DNA of 11,575 bases from SYOC01 sp035575235 (GCA_035575235.1 DATLYA010000049.1:1-11575), one strand, 5' to 3'; counted from the stretch's first letter, positions 1 to 9,073 are shown. Notes: generated by a model not told the origin, from the letters alone. A program made the numbers and translations.

Positions 1-336
1 GGCTGTGATCCTGTGCTGATGCTGGAAGGACCGATTCCGGTCACCCGCCGACTGCTCCAGCGTACTGGACTCTCGATCAACGATATTGACGTCGTGGAAA
101 TCAACGAGGCCTTTGCCTCGGTCGTGCTGGCGTGGGCCAAGGAGATCGGGCCTGACATGGCGCGGGTCAATCCCAACGGCGGCGCCATCGCGCTGGGGCA
201 TCCGCTCGGCGCCACCGGCTGTATCCTCGTTACCAAAGCCGCCCACGAGCTCCAGCGGTCACAGGGCCGCTACGGCCTGATCACGATGTGCTGCGGCGGG
301 GGCCTTGGGACGGGCACGTTGATCGAGCGCGTCTGA
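1..336 (+). CDS. Thiolase (acetyl-CoA acyltransferase), C-terminal fragment
   Basis: The last 111 residues of a thiolase-superfamily enzyme; the frame is open to the first base, so the start lies outside the window. Thiolases cleave 3-ketoacyl-CoA with CoA, or run the reverse condensation, in the cytoplasm. The fragment carries the C-terminal signature blocks in order: NEAFA at about residues 35-39 of the fragment, GGAIALGHPLGATG at about 60-73 with the active-site histidine, and MCCGGG at about 96-101 with the C-terminal catalytic cysteine. It ends at TGA 334-336. This is the only intact gene on the plus strand, and it converges on the flavin monooxygenase gene. It probably belongs to a beta-oxidation-type pathway. 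Acyl specificity cannot be judged because the nucleophilic-cysteine half is missing. Confidence 0.93.
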   Translation, partial: GCDPVLMLEGPIPVTRRLLQRTGLSINDIDVVEINEAFASVVLAWAKEIGPDMARVNPNGGAIALGHPLGATGCILVTKAAHELQRSQGRYGLITMCCGGGLGTGTLIERV

Positions 337-451
337 CAAGGCCTCGCGATCGGGTCGGGCTATTCTGGCGCAGTGTCCTCCTACAGGCCTCGCAGTCCAG
401 GGGTGGAGAGCGTAGGAACATTCGCCTCGGCGAGGGGGGAGGAGGACCACA

Positions 452-1570
452 TTACGCTGCGCTATATTGGCGAGCGTCAAACTCCGTCGGGTCTTTGAGC
501 GGTTCGGTCTGCCACTTCTTTACCTCAGGCAAGACACTCTTGGCGAACAACCTGAGATTCCGCTCCGCTTCATCATATGGCATGCCGGCGTAGCTGAAGT
601 TCAGCATGAAGCCATTGGCGTCGATCATGTCGCGGATCGTCGCCAGCTTTTCGAGCACCTGGTCCGGCGTCCCCCACGGCATTAACTTCGCGAAGTCCGC
701 CGCCGCACCGTCGATCCCATGCTTGCTGATGAACTTGGTGATCTGACTGTAAAACTCATAACTCTTATGCGTGCCAAACTTTTCCGAGGTCATCTCATAG
801 TGTTTGATCACGGTCTTGTACTGAGCGGCCAGCCACTTCATCGCCATCTCTTCGGCGCGGTCTTTGTTTTCGTCGATAAACACGAACCCGCCGCTGAGCG
901 GCTTCGGGGCCGGCGTAGCGCCATGGTACTGCCGCCAGGCGTTGTGATAGACCTCGAAATCCTTCTTCACCGCCTCCCACGGTTTTTGCGGAATGACTAA
1001 TAACCCCACCCCGAGTTTGGCCATGATCGGGGAGGAGTCCGGCGACACTGCGGCTGCATACGAGCGGCCTCTAAATGACTTGAACGGGAACGGACGGATT
1101 TCACGACGCGGCTGTTTCGTATGGAGACCACCCTCCATGTAGCCTTTTTCCAAGGCTTCAAGGATCAACTCGGCGTACTCCACAAACAGGTTGCGCCCTT
1201 CGTTCTGATCGATGCGGAATCCTTCGTACTCGATGCGCGCCAGCCCGCGCCCGATCCCGAGGATGAAACGCCCATTGGAAACATGGTCCAGCACTGAGAT
1301 TTGTTCCGCGACGCGAATTGGATCATGCCACGGTAACACGATCACCATGGAGCCGAGCTTCGCCTTCTGGGTGCGCCCCGCCATATAGGTCAGAAATTGC
1401 ACCGGGTCAGGACACATGGTGTAATCGTCAAAATGGTGCTCGATCCCCCAGATCGAGTCGAACCCCAGGGGTTCGGCCATCTCCGCCAGGCGAATCTCGT
1501 TGCGCCAGACCTCGCGGTCGGACAGTTGGTTGTTAGGGTTTTGAAAAACAGCTCCGTATCCTACGTGCAT
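452..1570 (-). CDS. LLM-class (luciferase-like) flavin-dependent monooxygenase
   Basis: A 372-residue protein of the bacterial luciferase-like TIM-barrel family, whose members use reduced FMN or F420 for oxygenation or hydride transfer. Family blocks are visible: the N-terminal strand MHVGYGAVFQ, the EHHF motif at residues 44-47, LPWHDPIRVAEQ at 79-90 and DHVSNGRFILGIGRG at 95-109. The length fits the family (about 330-380). The ATG at 1568-1570 follows a strong AGGAGG (1576-1581) at 5-nt spacing, which fixes the start; the stop is TAA at 452-454. It lies about 200 bp downstream of the crotonase gene on the same strand and could be cotranscribed, although no promoter is obvious in the gap. 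Possible jobs include type II Baeyer-Villiger oxidation, hydroxylation or an F420-dependent reaction. Cofactor and substrate cannot be assigned. Confidence 0.93.
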   Translation of the reverse strand: MHVGYGAVFQNPNNQLSDREVWRNEIRLAEMAEPLGFDSIWGIEHHFDDYTMCPDPVQFLTYMAGRTQKAKLGSMVIVLPWHDPIRVAEQISVLDHVSNGRFILGIGRGLARIEYEGFRIDQNEGRNLFVEYAELILEALEKGYMEGGLHTKQPRREIRPFPFKSFRGRSYAAAVSPDSSPIMAKLGVGLLVIPQKPWEAVKKDFEVYHNAWRQYHGATPAPKPLSGGFVFIDENKDRAEEMAMKWLAAQYKTVIKHYEMTSEKFGTHKSYEFYSQITKFISKHGIDGAAADFAKLMPWGTPDQVLEKLATIRDMIDANGFMLNFSYAGMPYDEAERNLRLFAKSVLPEVKKWQTEPLKDPTEFDARQYSAA

Positions 1571-1770
1571 AGCGCCCTCCTATAGATGTTTTGCGCTCAG
1601 CGGCATTGCTTGTCGTCGTGCGTTGCAGTCCGGGCCAGGTTCTCGTTTTATGGCTGCTTTTCACGGATGGCTCGTGCTCTCCACGGAATGCTCTTGAGAG
1701 GGTAGCACCAGAGCCGGAAACTTGACAATCTGCGTCGTTACTGGGCGTGTTCTCTCATGATGCTGCTGAG
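1571..1770. other. Intergenic gap between crotonase and LLM monooxygenase genes
   Basis: A 200-bp non-coding stretch. Apart from the LLM monooxygenase RBS, no convincing minus-strand promoter or U-tract terminator is visible. The only inverted repeat noticed is a short CTCT-TG-AGAG. A plus-strand TTGACA at 1732-1737 has no matching -10 box and no gene downstream. Confidence 0.5.
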
Positions 1771-2466
1771 TCAGTACAAGCGCGGCCCGAGGAAGACGCC
1801 GTCCACGAAATGCTTGGTCTTGGCCGCCGCCTTTTGCGGCAACGTCAGCAATGCCTCGGCCAGCTCGTGGACCGCAGGCATCAGGTCGCTGTCCTTGACT
1901 ACCCGATTGACCATCCCCAGCTCATAGAGTTCACGCGCCGTAAAATGACGACACCGGATCATCGCCTCTTTCGCGCGCCATGGCCCCAGCCGCGCCGCCA
2001 TGACCAGCGCCGGTCCACCCGTGAACGCGGAGCCCAATTCGACCTCCGGAACCCAGAACTCGGCGTGCTCCACCGCCACGATAAAATCAAAGGCGGTGGC
2101 GAGCGCCCATCCGCCGCCCACCGCATAGCCATTCACGGCGGCAATCGTCATACAATCCAGGCGCGTGATCTGATCGAAGATGCGCCCGACCGCGCGAGCC
2201 ACGCCACCGCTACGAGCCGAGAACACTCGCGCCCGTTCCTCCTGATTCCTGAGGCCCTTTACCGCCGATATGTCTGCACCCGCCGAAAACGCGGCGCCGG
2301 CGCCGGTGACGATCAGGACGCGCACCTCGCTATCGTTCCGCACGTCGCGCACGAGACCTTCGAGCTCGGTCATCACCTCCTGGTTCAGGCAGTTGCGCCG
2401 CTCCGGGCGATTGAACGTGATGGTCGTCACCGCACCATCCTTCTCGTAGAGAAAATGATCAGCCAT
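1771..2466 (-). CDS. Enoyl-CoA hydratase/isomerase-family protein, short and missing one catalytic Glu
   Basis: A 231-residue crotonase-fold protein acting on acyl-CoA thioesters. Seen directly: the CoA/oxyanion-hole block FSAGADI at residues 60-66, and GYAVGGG at 113-119 forming the second oxyanion segment. Residue 141 (in VPEVELG) matches Glu164 of rat enoyl-CoA hydratase. The residue 20 positions earlier, matching Glu144, is Ala121 (GGGWALA instead of GGGCELA). In this family a single glutamate at the Glu164 position is known from delta3,delta2-enoyl-CoA isomerases, so isomerase or other chemistry is likelier than classical hydration. The protein also stops soon after the KHFVDGVF segment and lacks roughly 25-30 C-terminal residues common in the family. 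The ATG is preceded by GAGGAG (2478-2483) at 11 nt, overlapping the stop codon of the upstream CoA-transferase gene. The 16-bp gap implies cotranscription with it. Confidence 0.9.
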   Translation of the reverse strand: MADHFLYEKDGAVTTITFNRPERRNCLNQEVMTELEGLVRDVRNDSEVRVLIVTGAGAAFSAGADISAVKGLRNQEERARVFSARSGGVARAVGRIFDQITRLDCMTIAAVNGYAVGGGWALATAFDFIVAVEHAEFWVPEVELGSAFTGGPALVMAARLGPWRAKEAMIRCRHFTARELYELGMVNRVVKDSDLMPAVHELAEALLTLPQKAAAKTKHFVDGVFLGPRLY

Positions 2467-2482
2467 GCGAACTGTGACTCCT

Positions 2483-4897
2483 CTAGTACAACACCTGTTG
2501 TGCTTTCAGCCGTACGATATCTTCGTCTGCGTACCCCAAGACGTCGCGTAAGATTTCATCTGTATGTTGCCCAAGCAGCGGGGCAGGGGAGCGAACGCCA
2601 TTCGGGGCGTTCGTCAAAATCCACGGAATCCCGGTATGCGTCTGCACGCCAACCTGCGGATGCGGGAGACGAGCAAAAAATCCGCGCTTGTTCAGCTGCG
2701 CATCTTCTACCAAATCTTTGCTGCTCAGCGAAGGGAAGGCGGCGACGCCTACTGCTTGTAAACTCCGGGTGATCTCCCAGCGGTCATGCTGCGTCGTCCA
2801 GGCGGTGATAAGCTGTTCTAACTCGTCTTCATGCGCCTTGCGATCACTGACAGTGCGGAAATGTGGATGGTCTATCAACTGCGGTTGGTCCATCACATGA
2901 CACAGCGCCCGCCACTCTTCCTCTGCGCCACAAGCGATCGCCACCCACGCGTCTTCTCCGCGACAGCGAAAACAGTTATGCGGCGCCATCGACACGTCGC
3001 GATTGCCCTGCCTCGGCGGTTCTTTGCCATTCATGGCGTATTCCATCCAGCCCTCAGCAGCTAATACCGTCGCGGCGGTCCACAATGGAACGTCAATATA
3101 TTGCCCGCGTCCTGTGCGTTTGCGTGCAGCCAAGGCGGCGCAAATAGCCGCGGCCGCCATGATGCCGGCGTTGGGATCACCAATAGACACCCCCAGCTCT
3201 TGCGGCGGGCCATTTTGATATCCTGTCAATGCTGACAACCCTGTGAGCGGCGGAATGGCGGGACCGTATCCCATATACTCTTTCAGCGGGCCGGTATGGC
3301 CATAACCAGAAATGGAGACCATGATCACATCCGGCTTGAGCTTCTGCAATTCCTCATAGCCCAGCCCCATGCCATCCATTACGCCCGTCGCAAAGTTCTC
3401 AATGACCACATCACTCTGCTGAATCAGTTCCTTCGCCAGCGCGACGCCCTCTGCCTTCCCCAGGTTGAGCCGGATGCTCTTTTTGCCCTGGTTCCATTGA
3501 TTAAACGGCCCAGACGCATCATACCCGGGCTTTACTCCTTTTGGCGCAATCGGTAAGCGCCGCATCAGATCCAGATGTGCTTGCGATTCAATCTTGATCA
3601 CCTCCGCTCCGAGGTAGGCCAGATGCATGGTGCAGTACGGTCCTGCCCACACCCAGGAAAAGTCCGCAACACGGAGACCTTCGAGAGGCAAACGGGGACT
3701 CGCTGCGAGGGGTTGGGTGCTGGGTGTGGGGGAGGGAGAACTGACAACCGATGATCGACGACTGATAACTTCTTCATTGTGTTCACCGAGCAGCGGCGCC
3801 GGTCGGCGTATCCGCCACCAGGGTTCGTGCAACTGGTACGGCGCACCGAAATGCGTGAGCGTTCCGGCGCGAGGGTGTGTGACGTCGATAAAGAAGCGAC
3901 GGGCGTGCAGCTGCTCTTGTCGCGCTAACCCCGCCATCGTCAACACTGGTGCGAAGCACAGCCGCCGCGCCTGCCCAGCATGGAACAAATCTTCTACCTT
4001 CCACTGCCGGGTCCACTCTTCCAGATAGACCTTGAGCGCATCCTGATTCTTAATGCGATTGGTGCGTCCCGAAAAAATCTCCCACGTAGTCCACTCGGGA
4101 TGGCCCATAAGGTCGACCAACCGTTGCCATTGGTCTTCTTCTGGACAGACCAGGAAAATGAGCCCGTCTTGGCACTCGTACATGCCCCAGGGATACATAT
4201 AGTGTTGCCCCAAACGCGAAGCGACGCGACCCAGGTAGCTGTAGTACACAATCGCCTGCTCCAGAAACGAGGCAATGAACGCTTGCACGGAGAGATCGAT
4301 ATGCTCACCGACGCCGGTCGATAGTGCACGCGTGTACGCAGCGAGGGTAGCCGTCGCGGCAGCAATGCCGCCTTGAAAATCACATTGCTGACCAAAGGCT
4401 TTGAGGGGCGGGAGATCAGGGCGGTCGGACGCGCCGGGACTTAACCACGCCCAGCCCCCGGCATGCGCCACGGTTAACTCATAGGCGTGATAGTCCTTGT
4501 GCGGCCCGGTCAAGCCAAACGGCGTGATGGAGCACATCACCAGTCGGGGATTCAGCTCACGAAATGTGTCGTATGCGATCCCGCGCGCGGCCATCGCACG
4601 GGGAGGATAGTTCTGCACCAGCATATCCGCCCAGCGCACGAGCTGATGCAGCTCATCCTGTTGGTGGCGCAGGTCGAGCGTCACGCCTCGTTTGTTGGTG
4701 TTGAGATACAGGAACAGCCCGCTTTTTTCTGGGTCAACCACCCCGCCTGGGAACGGGCCGCGTCGGCGCGCAGGATCACCGCCGGGCTCTTCGATTTTAA
4801 TGACATCCGCGCCGAGGTCAGCCATCAATTTTGTGGCGTAAGCAGCAGACACCATCGTCCCTAACTCTAGTACTTTTACCCCTTCAAGTCCGTACAC
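2483..4897 (-). CDS. Tandem fused family III (CaiB/BaiF) CoA-transferase
   Basis: An 804-residue cytoplasmic protein with two complete family III CoA-transferase domains, about residues 3-380 and 405-800; typical members have one domain of about 380-430 residues. Each half begins with the family's EGxxVxxxxxxxxxP/A-type strand and a DVIKIE or EVIKIE block, and ends with a PAPLLG(E/Q)H block. The catalytic aspartate that forms the aspartyl-CoA intermediate appears in both: Asp173 (QQCDFQGG) and Asp574 (SIGDPNAG). These enzymes move CoA between carboxylic acids. Residues 381-404 form a Ser/Pro/Thr-rich linker. The start is GTG (4895-4897), chosen because AGGAG (4905-4909) lies 7 nt upstream and the protein begins directly with the conserved EGVKVLELG strand. 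The crotonase gene follows after 16 bp. The fusion recalls the two-subunit enzyme BbsEF, but the substrate is unknown. Confidence 0.93.
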   Translation of the reverse strand: MYGLEGVKVLELGTMVSAAYATKLMADLGADVIKIEEPGGDPARRRGPFPGGVVDPEKSGLFLYLNTNKRGVTLDLRHQQDELHQLVRWADMLVQNYPPRAMAARGIAYDTFRELNPRLVMCSITPFGLTGPHKDYHAYELTVAHAGGWAWLSPGASDRPDLPPLKAFGQQCDFQGGIAAATATLAAYTRALSTGVGEHIDLSVQAFIASFLEQAIVYYSYLGRVASRLGQHYMYPWGMYECQDGLIFLVCPEEDQWQRLVDLMGHPEWTTWEIFSGRTNRIKNQDALKVYLEEWTRQWKVEDLFHAGQARRLCFAPVLTMAGLARQEQLHARRFFIDVTHPRAGTLTHFGAPYQLHEPWWRIRRPAPLLGEHNEEVISRRSSVVSSPSPTPSTQPLAASPRLPLEGLRVADFSWVWAGPYCTMHLAYLGAEVIKIESQAHLDLMRRLPIAPKGVKPGYDASGPFNQWNQGKKSIRLNLGKAEGVALAKELIQQSDVVIENFATGVMDGMGLGYEELQKLKPDVIMVSISGYGHTGPLKEYMGYGPAIPPLTGLSALTGYQNGPPQELGVSIGDPNAGIMAAAAICAALAARKRTGRGQYIDVPLWTAATVLAAEGWMEYAMNGKEPPRQGNRDVSMAPHNCFRCRGEDAWVAIACGAEEEWRALCHVMDQPQLIDHPHFRTVSDRKAHEDELEQLITAWTTQHDRWEITRSLQAVGVAAFPSLSSKDLVEDAQLNKRGFFARLPHPQVGVQTHTGIPWILTNAPNGVRSPAPLLGQHTDEILRDVLGYADEDIVRLKAQQVLY
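3709..3770. repeat. Low-complexity repeat tract encoding the interdomain linker, with G4 motif
   Basis: Within the fused CoA-transferase gene, the linker DNA differs from its surroundings. On the plus strand it contains five G-runs (3709-3712, 3715-3717, 3722-3724, 3728-3732, 3734-3736) with loops of 1-4 nt, which meets the canonical G-quadruplex rule. This is followed by two CTGAYAAC copies (3741-3748 and 3762-3769) in a GAY-rich stretch. The encoded peptide is Ser/Pro/Thr-rich (SSVVSSPSPTPSTQPLAAS). The pattern resembles short intergenic low-complexity repeats dispersed in some large bacterial genomes; that resemblance is from memory and unverified. Confidence 0.6.
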
Positions 4898-5017
4898 GTG
4901 AATGCTCCTGATGCATGAATTGCTATACTACACCACGATCTCTTGGAGTGTCTACTCGAAACCCTTCGACGCCGTGTATCCTGCGCGTCACGAGGTAGAG
5001 AGGGAGAGGATTGCGCC

Positions 5018-5033
5018 AGGCGCGGGAGCGCCT
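5018..5033. other. Perfect 6-bp hairpin
   Basis: AGGCGC and GCGCCT (5018-5023 and 5028-5033) are separated by the four bases GGGA. The stem is GC-rich and would fold in RNA from either strand. There is no T-run after it in either direction, so it is not a standard intrinsic terminator. Confidence 0.35.
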
Positions 5034-5053
5034 TCGAGCGGCTCACTGGAAAG

Positions 5054-5095
5054 TGGCGTTCTGGAGTCGCCGCTGCTGCGACAGCGAGAACGCCA
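5054..5095. other. Two-stem hairpin, possible terminator or structured RNA
   Basis: The outer arms TGGCGTTCT (5054-5062) and AGAACGCCA (5087-5095) pair perfectly over 9 bp. Nested inside, GTCGC (5066-5070) and GCGAC (5078-5082) pair over 5 bp around the seven-base loop CGCTGCT. Beyond a G/G mismatch, two further A-T pairs extend the outer stem. It lies about 50 bp downstream (minus strand) of the decayed CoA-transferase gene and about 160 bp upstream of the intact fusion. It may be the old gene's terminator, but no clear T-tract follows on either strand. Confidence 0.45.
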
Positions 5096-5144
5096 GTTAC
5101 TGTTTCTCCACGACGGGGGATTACTCGCCTGACGGTCGAGACAC

Positions 5145-5310
5145 TTATACGCCGGCAGCAGTCAATTGAGCCACCCGGTCGGCATCATAGCCTTAATACT
5201 GCCTCAGCACGGTTTCGTTGTGTTCCCCTAGCTCAGAGGCGATCAGGGGACGCGACTTGCGCCTGGCGGAGAAATGAAATGGAAAGCCAGAGAAAGGCCC
5301 CTTCCTCGAG
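5145..5310 (-). pseudogene. Decayed C-terminus of a family III CoA-transferase
   Basis: Reading the minus strand in the frame ending at TAA 5145-5147 gives, in order: GFPFHFSARRKSRP, then IASELGEHNETVLRQY, an in-frame TAA at 5193-5195, then GYDADRVAQLTAAGV and the final TAA. GFPFHFS, LGEHNExVLR and LGYDADRxxxLxAAGV are standard C-terminal blocks of CaiB/BaiF family enzymes, correctly ordered and spaced. The internal stop replaces the residue, usually Leu, before GYD. Upstream the frame degrades: another frame gives GTVNDISSLEEGAF, resembling the preceding family block, which suggests a frameshift or deletion around 5290-5330. No start or catalytic domain remains before the BVMO stop at 5441. 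This is a relic of a CoA-transferase gene that once followed the BVMO gene and differs from both halves of the intact fusion. Confidence 0.75.
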
Positions 5311-5440
5311 CGACGAGATGTCGTTGACCGTCCCTCATGAACTTTGCCGAGCAAAATCGGTTATGTGATTGCCGAAGCGCCGCTGCCCGCACTCCTCAAC
5401 GGCGCTCCATTCCTTATGGCCTCAGTCAATGCTCCGCGGC

Positions 5441-7267
<1,827 letters not shown>

Positions 7268-7369
7268 CGTGTCGATCCTCCTTAAAAAGCGCAATGTGGC
7301 GCAGTGATGCAATTTTTTCAAGATGACGCTGGAGTTGCCGCAGGCTCGGAGCCGCCGCCGGGAGGCGAC
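7268..7369 (-). other. 102-bp cupin-BVMO intercistronic gap
   Basis: On the minus strand the sequence GCGC-CACATT-GCGC is followed by TTTTT shortly before the BVMO RBS. This four-base-pair stem with a T-run looks like a minimal attenuator or weak terminator, but the stem is too short for confidence. The gap is longer than the others in the cluster, so partial termination or processing here is possible. Confidence 0.25.
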
Positions 7370-7828
7370 TCAGGCGTTCTTTTGTTCTTTGAACGCATCG
7401 ATGAAATCCTGCAGGACGAGCGTGCCGGCGACGTGCAAGTCATCGTCCAGCACTTCAAATAACGCATCCCCCTCGGCGCGAATGCTGTAAAAAACGACGG
7501 CTCCTTCCGCGCCTCCGCCCTCGCGATGCGGCTCGCCGGGAGGGCTTGACGTATAACTACCCACGGGGCGAATCTCTTTGAGGGCCCCAGTGGGCTCATA
7601 CAGCCGATGCTCGCCCTGGACGACGAACGTGTTCGTGAGCGCCAGGTGGCGATGGAGAAAGATCTGCTGGTTGGGCTCAAATTTGAGAATCAGATCGACG
7701 AGCTTCTTTTTCTCATCGACGTCAAGCATAGCAAAGACGAAATGCTTGAACTCCCCAAAGTTGTACCAACGAATATTGCGATCATCGAAAGCGTAAGGCG
7801 TTCTCTCCGCAGCGCCGGCAGTCGCCAT
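7370..7828 (-). CDS. Small cupin-domain protein
   Basis: A 152-residue single-domain cupin, probably a cytoplasmic metal-dependent enzyme or small-molecule-binding protein. Motif 1 is partly present: His59-Arg-His61 (LHRHLALTNTFVVQGEH). The usual glutamate four to five residues after the second histidine is replaced by Thr/Asn. Motif 2 is well kept as G-x5-PPG-x2-His101 (VGSYTSSPPGEPH). This leaves a three-histidine set, which occurs in some mononuclear non-haem iron cupin dioxygenases. The ATG at 7826-7828 is chosen over one 27 nt upstream because AGGAGG (7835-7840) precedes it by 6 nt. It lies between the P450 and BVMO genes on the same strand, so a role in the same oxidative pathway is plausible. 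It may instead be a non-catalytic binding or isomerising cupin. Confidence 0.85.
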   Translation of the reverse strand: MATAGAAERTPYAFDDRNIRWYNFGEFKHFVFAMLDVDEKKKLVDLILKFEPNQQIFLHRHLALTNTFVVQGEHRLYEPTGALKEIRPVGSYTSSPPGEPHREGGGAEGAVVFYSIRAEGDALFEVLDDDLHVAGTLVLQDFIDAFKEQKNA

Positions 7829-7894
7829 AGGTTTCCTCCTCTCAACACTTTGCATTGAGCAGCCACGAGCACGAGAGCAGTCTATTGTGAGCCC

Positions 7895-9073
7895 TCATGC
7901 CGCGAACCGCACTGGCAACGTTTGTACACCACGAACGAGGAGCGAGGCAATCTGTGGGAGATGTTCTCTCGTGCAGGTAAACGGCGGACAGTCGAATAAT
8001 AACGAGTCTAGCGCAATACGACCTTCCAACCGGGCTAATGGCGCGCCCAGACAGTAATGAATGCCGTAGCCGAACCCTAAGTGATCTTGCGGATTGCGCG
8101 TGACGTCAAAACGGGCGGGCTCAGGAAATTTCCGCTCGTCGCGATTGGCCGAGCCTAAGAGTAGAAAGACCGTCGCGCCGGCGGGAATCTTTCCACCGGC
8201 GAGTTCGACTTCGCAGGTGGTGAGGCGAGGGAGCAACTGCACCGGGGATTCATACCGCAACACCTCTTCGACGAGCGAGGGAACGAGAGTGCGGTCCGCG
8301 CGGACCTTAGCAAGTTCCTCCGGATGGGAGAGCAGGTTTCGCACTGCGTTGCCAATCAGGTTGGTTGTCGTCTCGTTCCCTGCCAACAGCAGCAGCACGG
8401 CCAGGGCGAGGATCTCGGCGGCGGAGAGCATGTCGTGCTCTTCTTCAGCTCGCACCAAAGCCGTAATGACATCCTCTCCCGGGTCCGTGCGACGCCGTTC
8501 AATCATGTGCTCGAAGTAGCGGCGTAAAGCCGCGCCGCTCTGACGCACGCGCGTGCGGATGGCCTCATCGGTCGGACGGCTCGTGCCTAAGACCACATCA
8601 TCTGACCAACGCTTAAAATCGTCGAGTCGTTCAGATTCGACCCCGAGCATCTCCGCAATCACCATCGTTGGCAGCGGCCCCGATAAGGTCGAGACCAGGT
8701 CGCCTTCAGTCTGGCTTTTCAGCGCAGCGATCAACTGTCGCGTAATTTCCTGCACGCGCGGTTCAAGATTGCGGATCAAACGGGGGAGAAAGCCTTTGTT
8801 GACCAACTTGCGCAGCCGCGTATGATCCGGCGGATTCATGTCAAGAATCCAGGGCGTCTCAGGGGTAGGATTGAGGTCCCCCAAGGTTTGGGCGGTAAAC
8901 ACGGAGGACGAAAAGATCTGTGGATTGCGCAGTGCGAAGTCAACATCGGCGTAACGGCTGAGGGCCCATCCTTGCAGCGGTTCGATCCAGTACACAGGAG
9001 CATACTTACGTAAATAGGCGTAATACGGGTAGGGGTTTTCCATCACTTCAGGTGAGAGAGGATTATAATCCAT
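7895..9073 (-). CDS. Cytochrome P450 (soluble bacterial type)
   Basis: A 392-residue haem-thiolate monooxygenase without a membrane anchor, the usual size of soluble bacterial P450s that take electrons from a ferredoxin. Seen directly: HTRLRKLVNKGF at about residues 84-95 (C-helix); the I-helix oxygen-activation motif AGNETT at 231-236; the K-helix ExxR pair Glu270/Arg273 (EEVLRYESPVQ); and the haem loop FGYGIHYCLG at 334-343 with Cys341 as iron ligand. All invariant positions are present, so the enzyme should be active. The start ATG (9071-9073) has AGGAGG (9082-9087) at 8 nt, inside the 14-bp gap after the 76-residue gene, which indicates translational coupling within one operon. No ferredoxin or reductase gene lies in the window. 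CYP family and substrate are not assignable by eye. Confidence 0.96.
   Translation of the reverse strand: MDYNPLSPEVMENPYPYYAYLRKYAPVYWIEPLQGWALSRYADVDFALRNPQIFSSSVFTAQTLGDLNPTPETPWILDMNPPDHTRLRKLVNKGFLPRLIRNLEPRVQEITRQLIAALKSQTEGDLVSTLSGPLPTMVIAEMLGVESERLDDFKRWSDDVVLGTSRPTDEAIRTRVRQSGAALRRYFEHMIERRRTDPGEDVITALVRAEEEHDMLSAAEILALAVLLLLAGNETTTNLIGNAVRNLLSHPEELAKVRADRTLVPSLVEEVLRYESPVQLLPRLTTCEVELAGGKIPAGATVFLLLGSANRDERKFPEPARFDVTRNPQDHLGFGYGIHYCLGAPLARLEGRIALDSLLFDCPPFTCTREHLPQIASLLVRGVQTLPVRFAA

Larger units (their letters stand above)
4898..5144. other. Non-coding gap upstream of the fused CoA-transferase
   Basis: About 250 bp with no credible gene. It holds the RBS of the CoA-transferase gene (AGGAG, 4905-4909), a perfect 6-bp hairpin at 5018-5033 and a larger stem-loop at 5054-5095. 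No good sigma-54 or sigma-70 promoter for the CoA-transferase gene was recognised; a GG-N9-GC sequence near 4922 has the wrong spacing and a poor -24 box. Confidence 0.5.

Noticed and set aside
422..433. Hairpin TCGCC-TC-GGCGA between the convergent thiolase and LLM genes, possible terminator
   Set aside because: Five-bp stem with a two-base loop and no T-run in either direction; too weak to call.
1732..1760. TTGACA on the plus strand, possible sigma-70 promoter
   Set aside because: No acceptable -10 hexamer at 16-18 nt and no plus-strand gene downstream.
1747..2772. 341-residue plus-strand open frame
   Set aside because: It lies opposite the crotonase gene and the end of the CoA-transferase gene, has Arg/His-rich low-quality composition and no recognisable domain; the minus-strand genes have clear family motifs and RBSs.
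5054..5095. Integron attC-like site
   Set aside because: The paired arms lack the RYYYAAC / GTTRRRY core boxes and no integrase or cassette structure is present.
4943..5368. 141-residue plus-strand open frame in the gap
   Set aside because: Arg/Ser-rich with no domain, and it overlaps two hairpins and the minus-strand CoA-transferase relic, which explains the region better.
7268..7321. Upstream ATG extending the BVMO by 18 residues
   Set aside because: The extension runs through the AAGGAGG RBS of the internal ATG at 7267 and has no family similarity; the shorter start is better supported.
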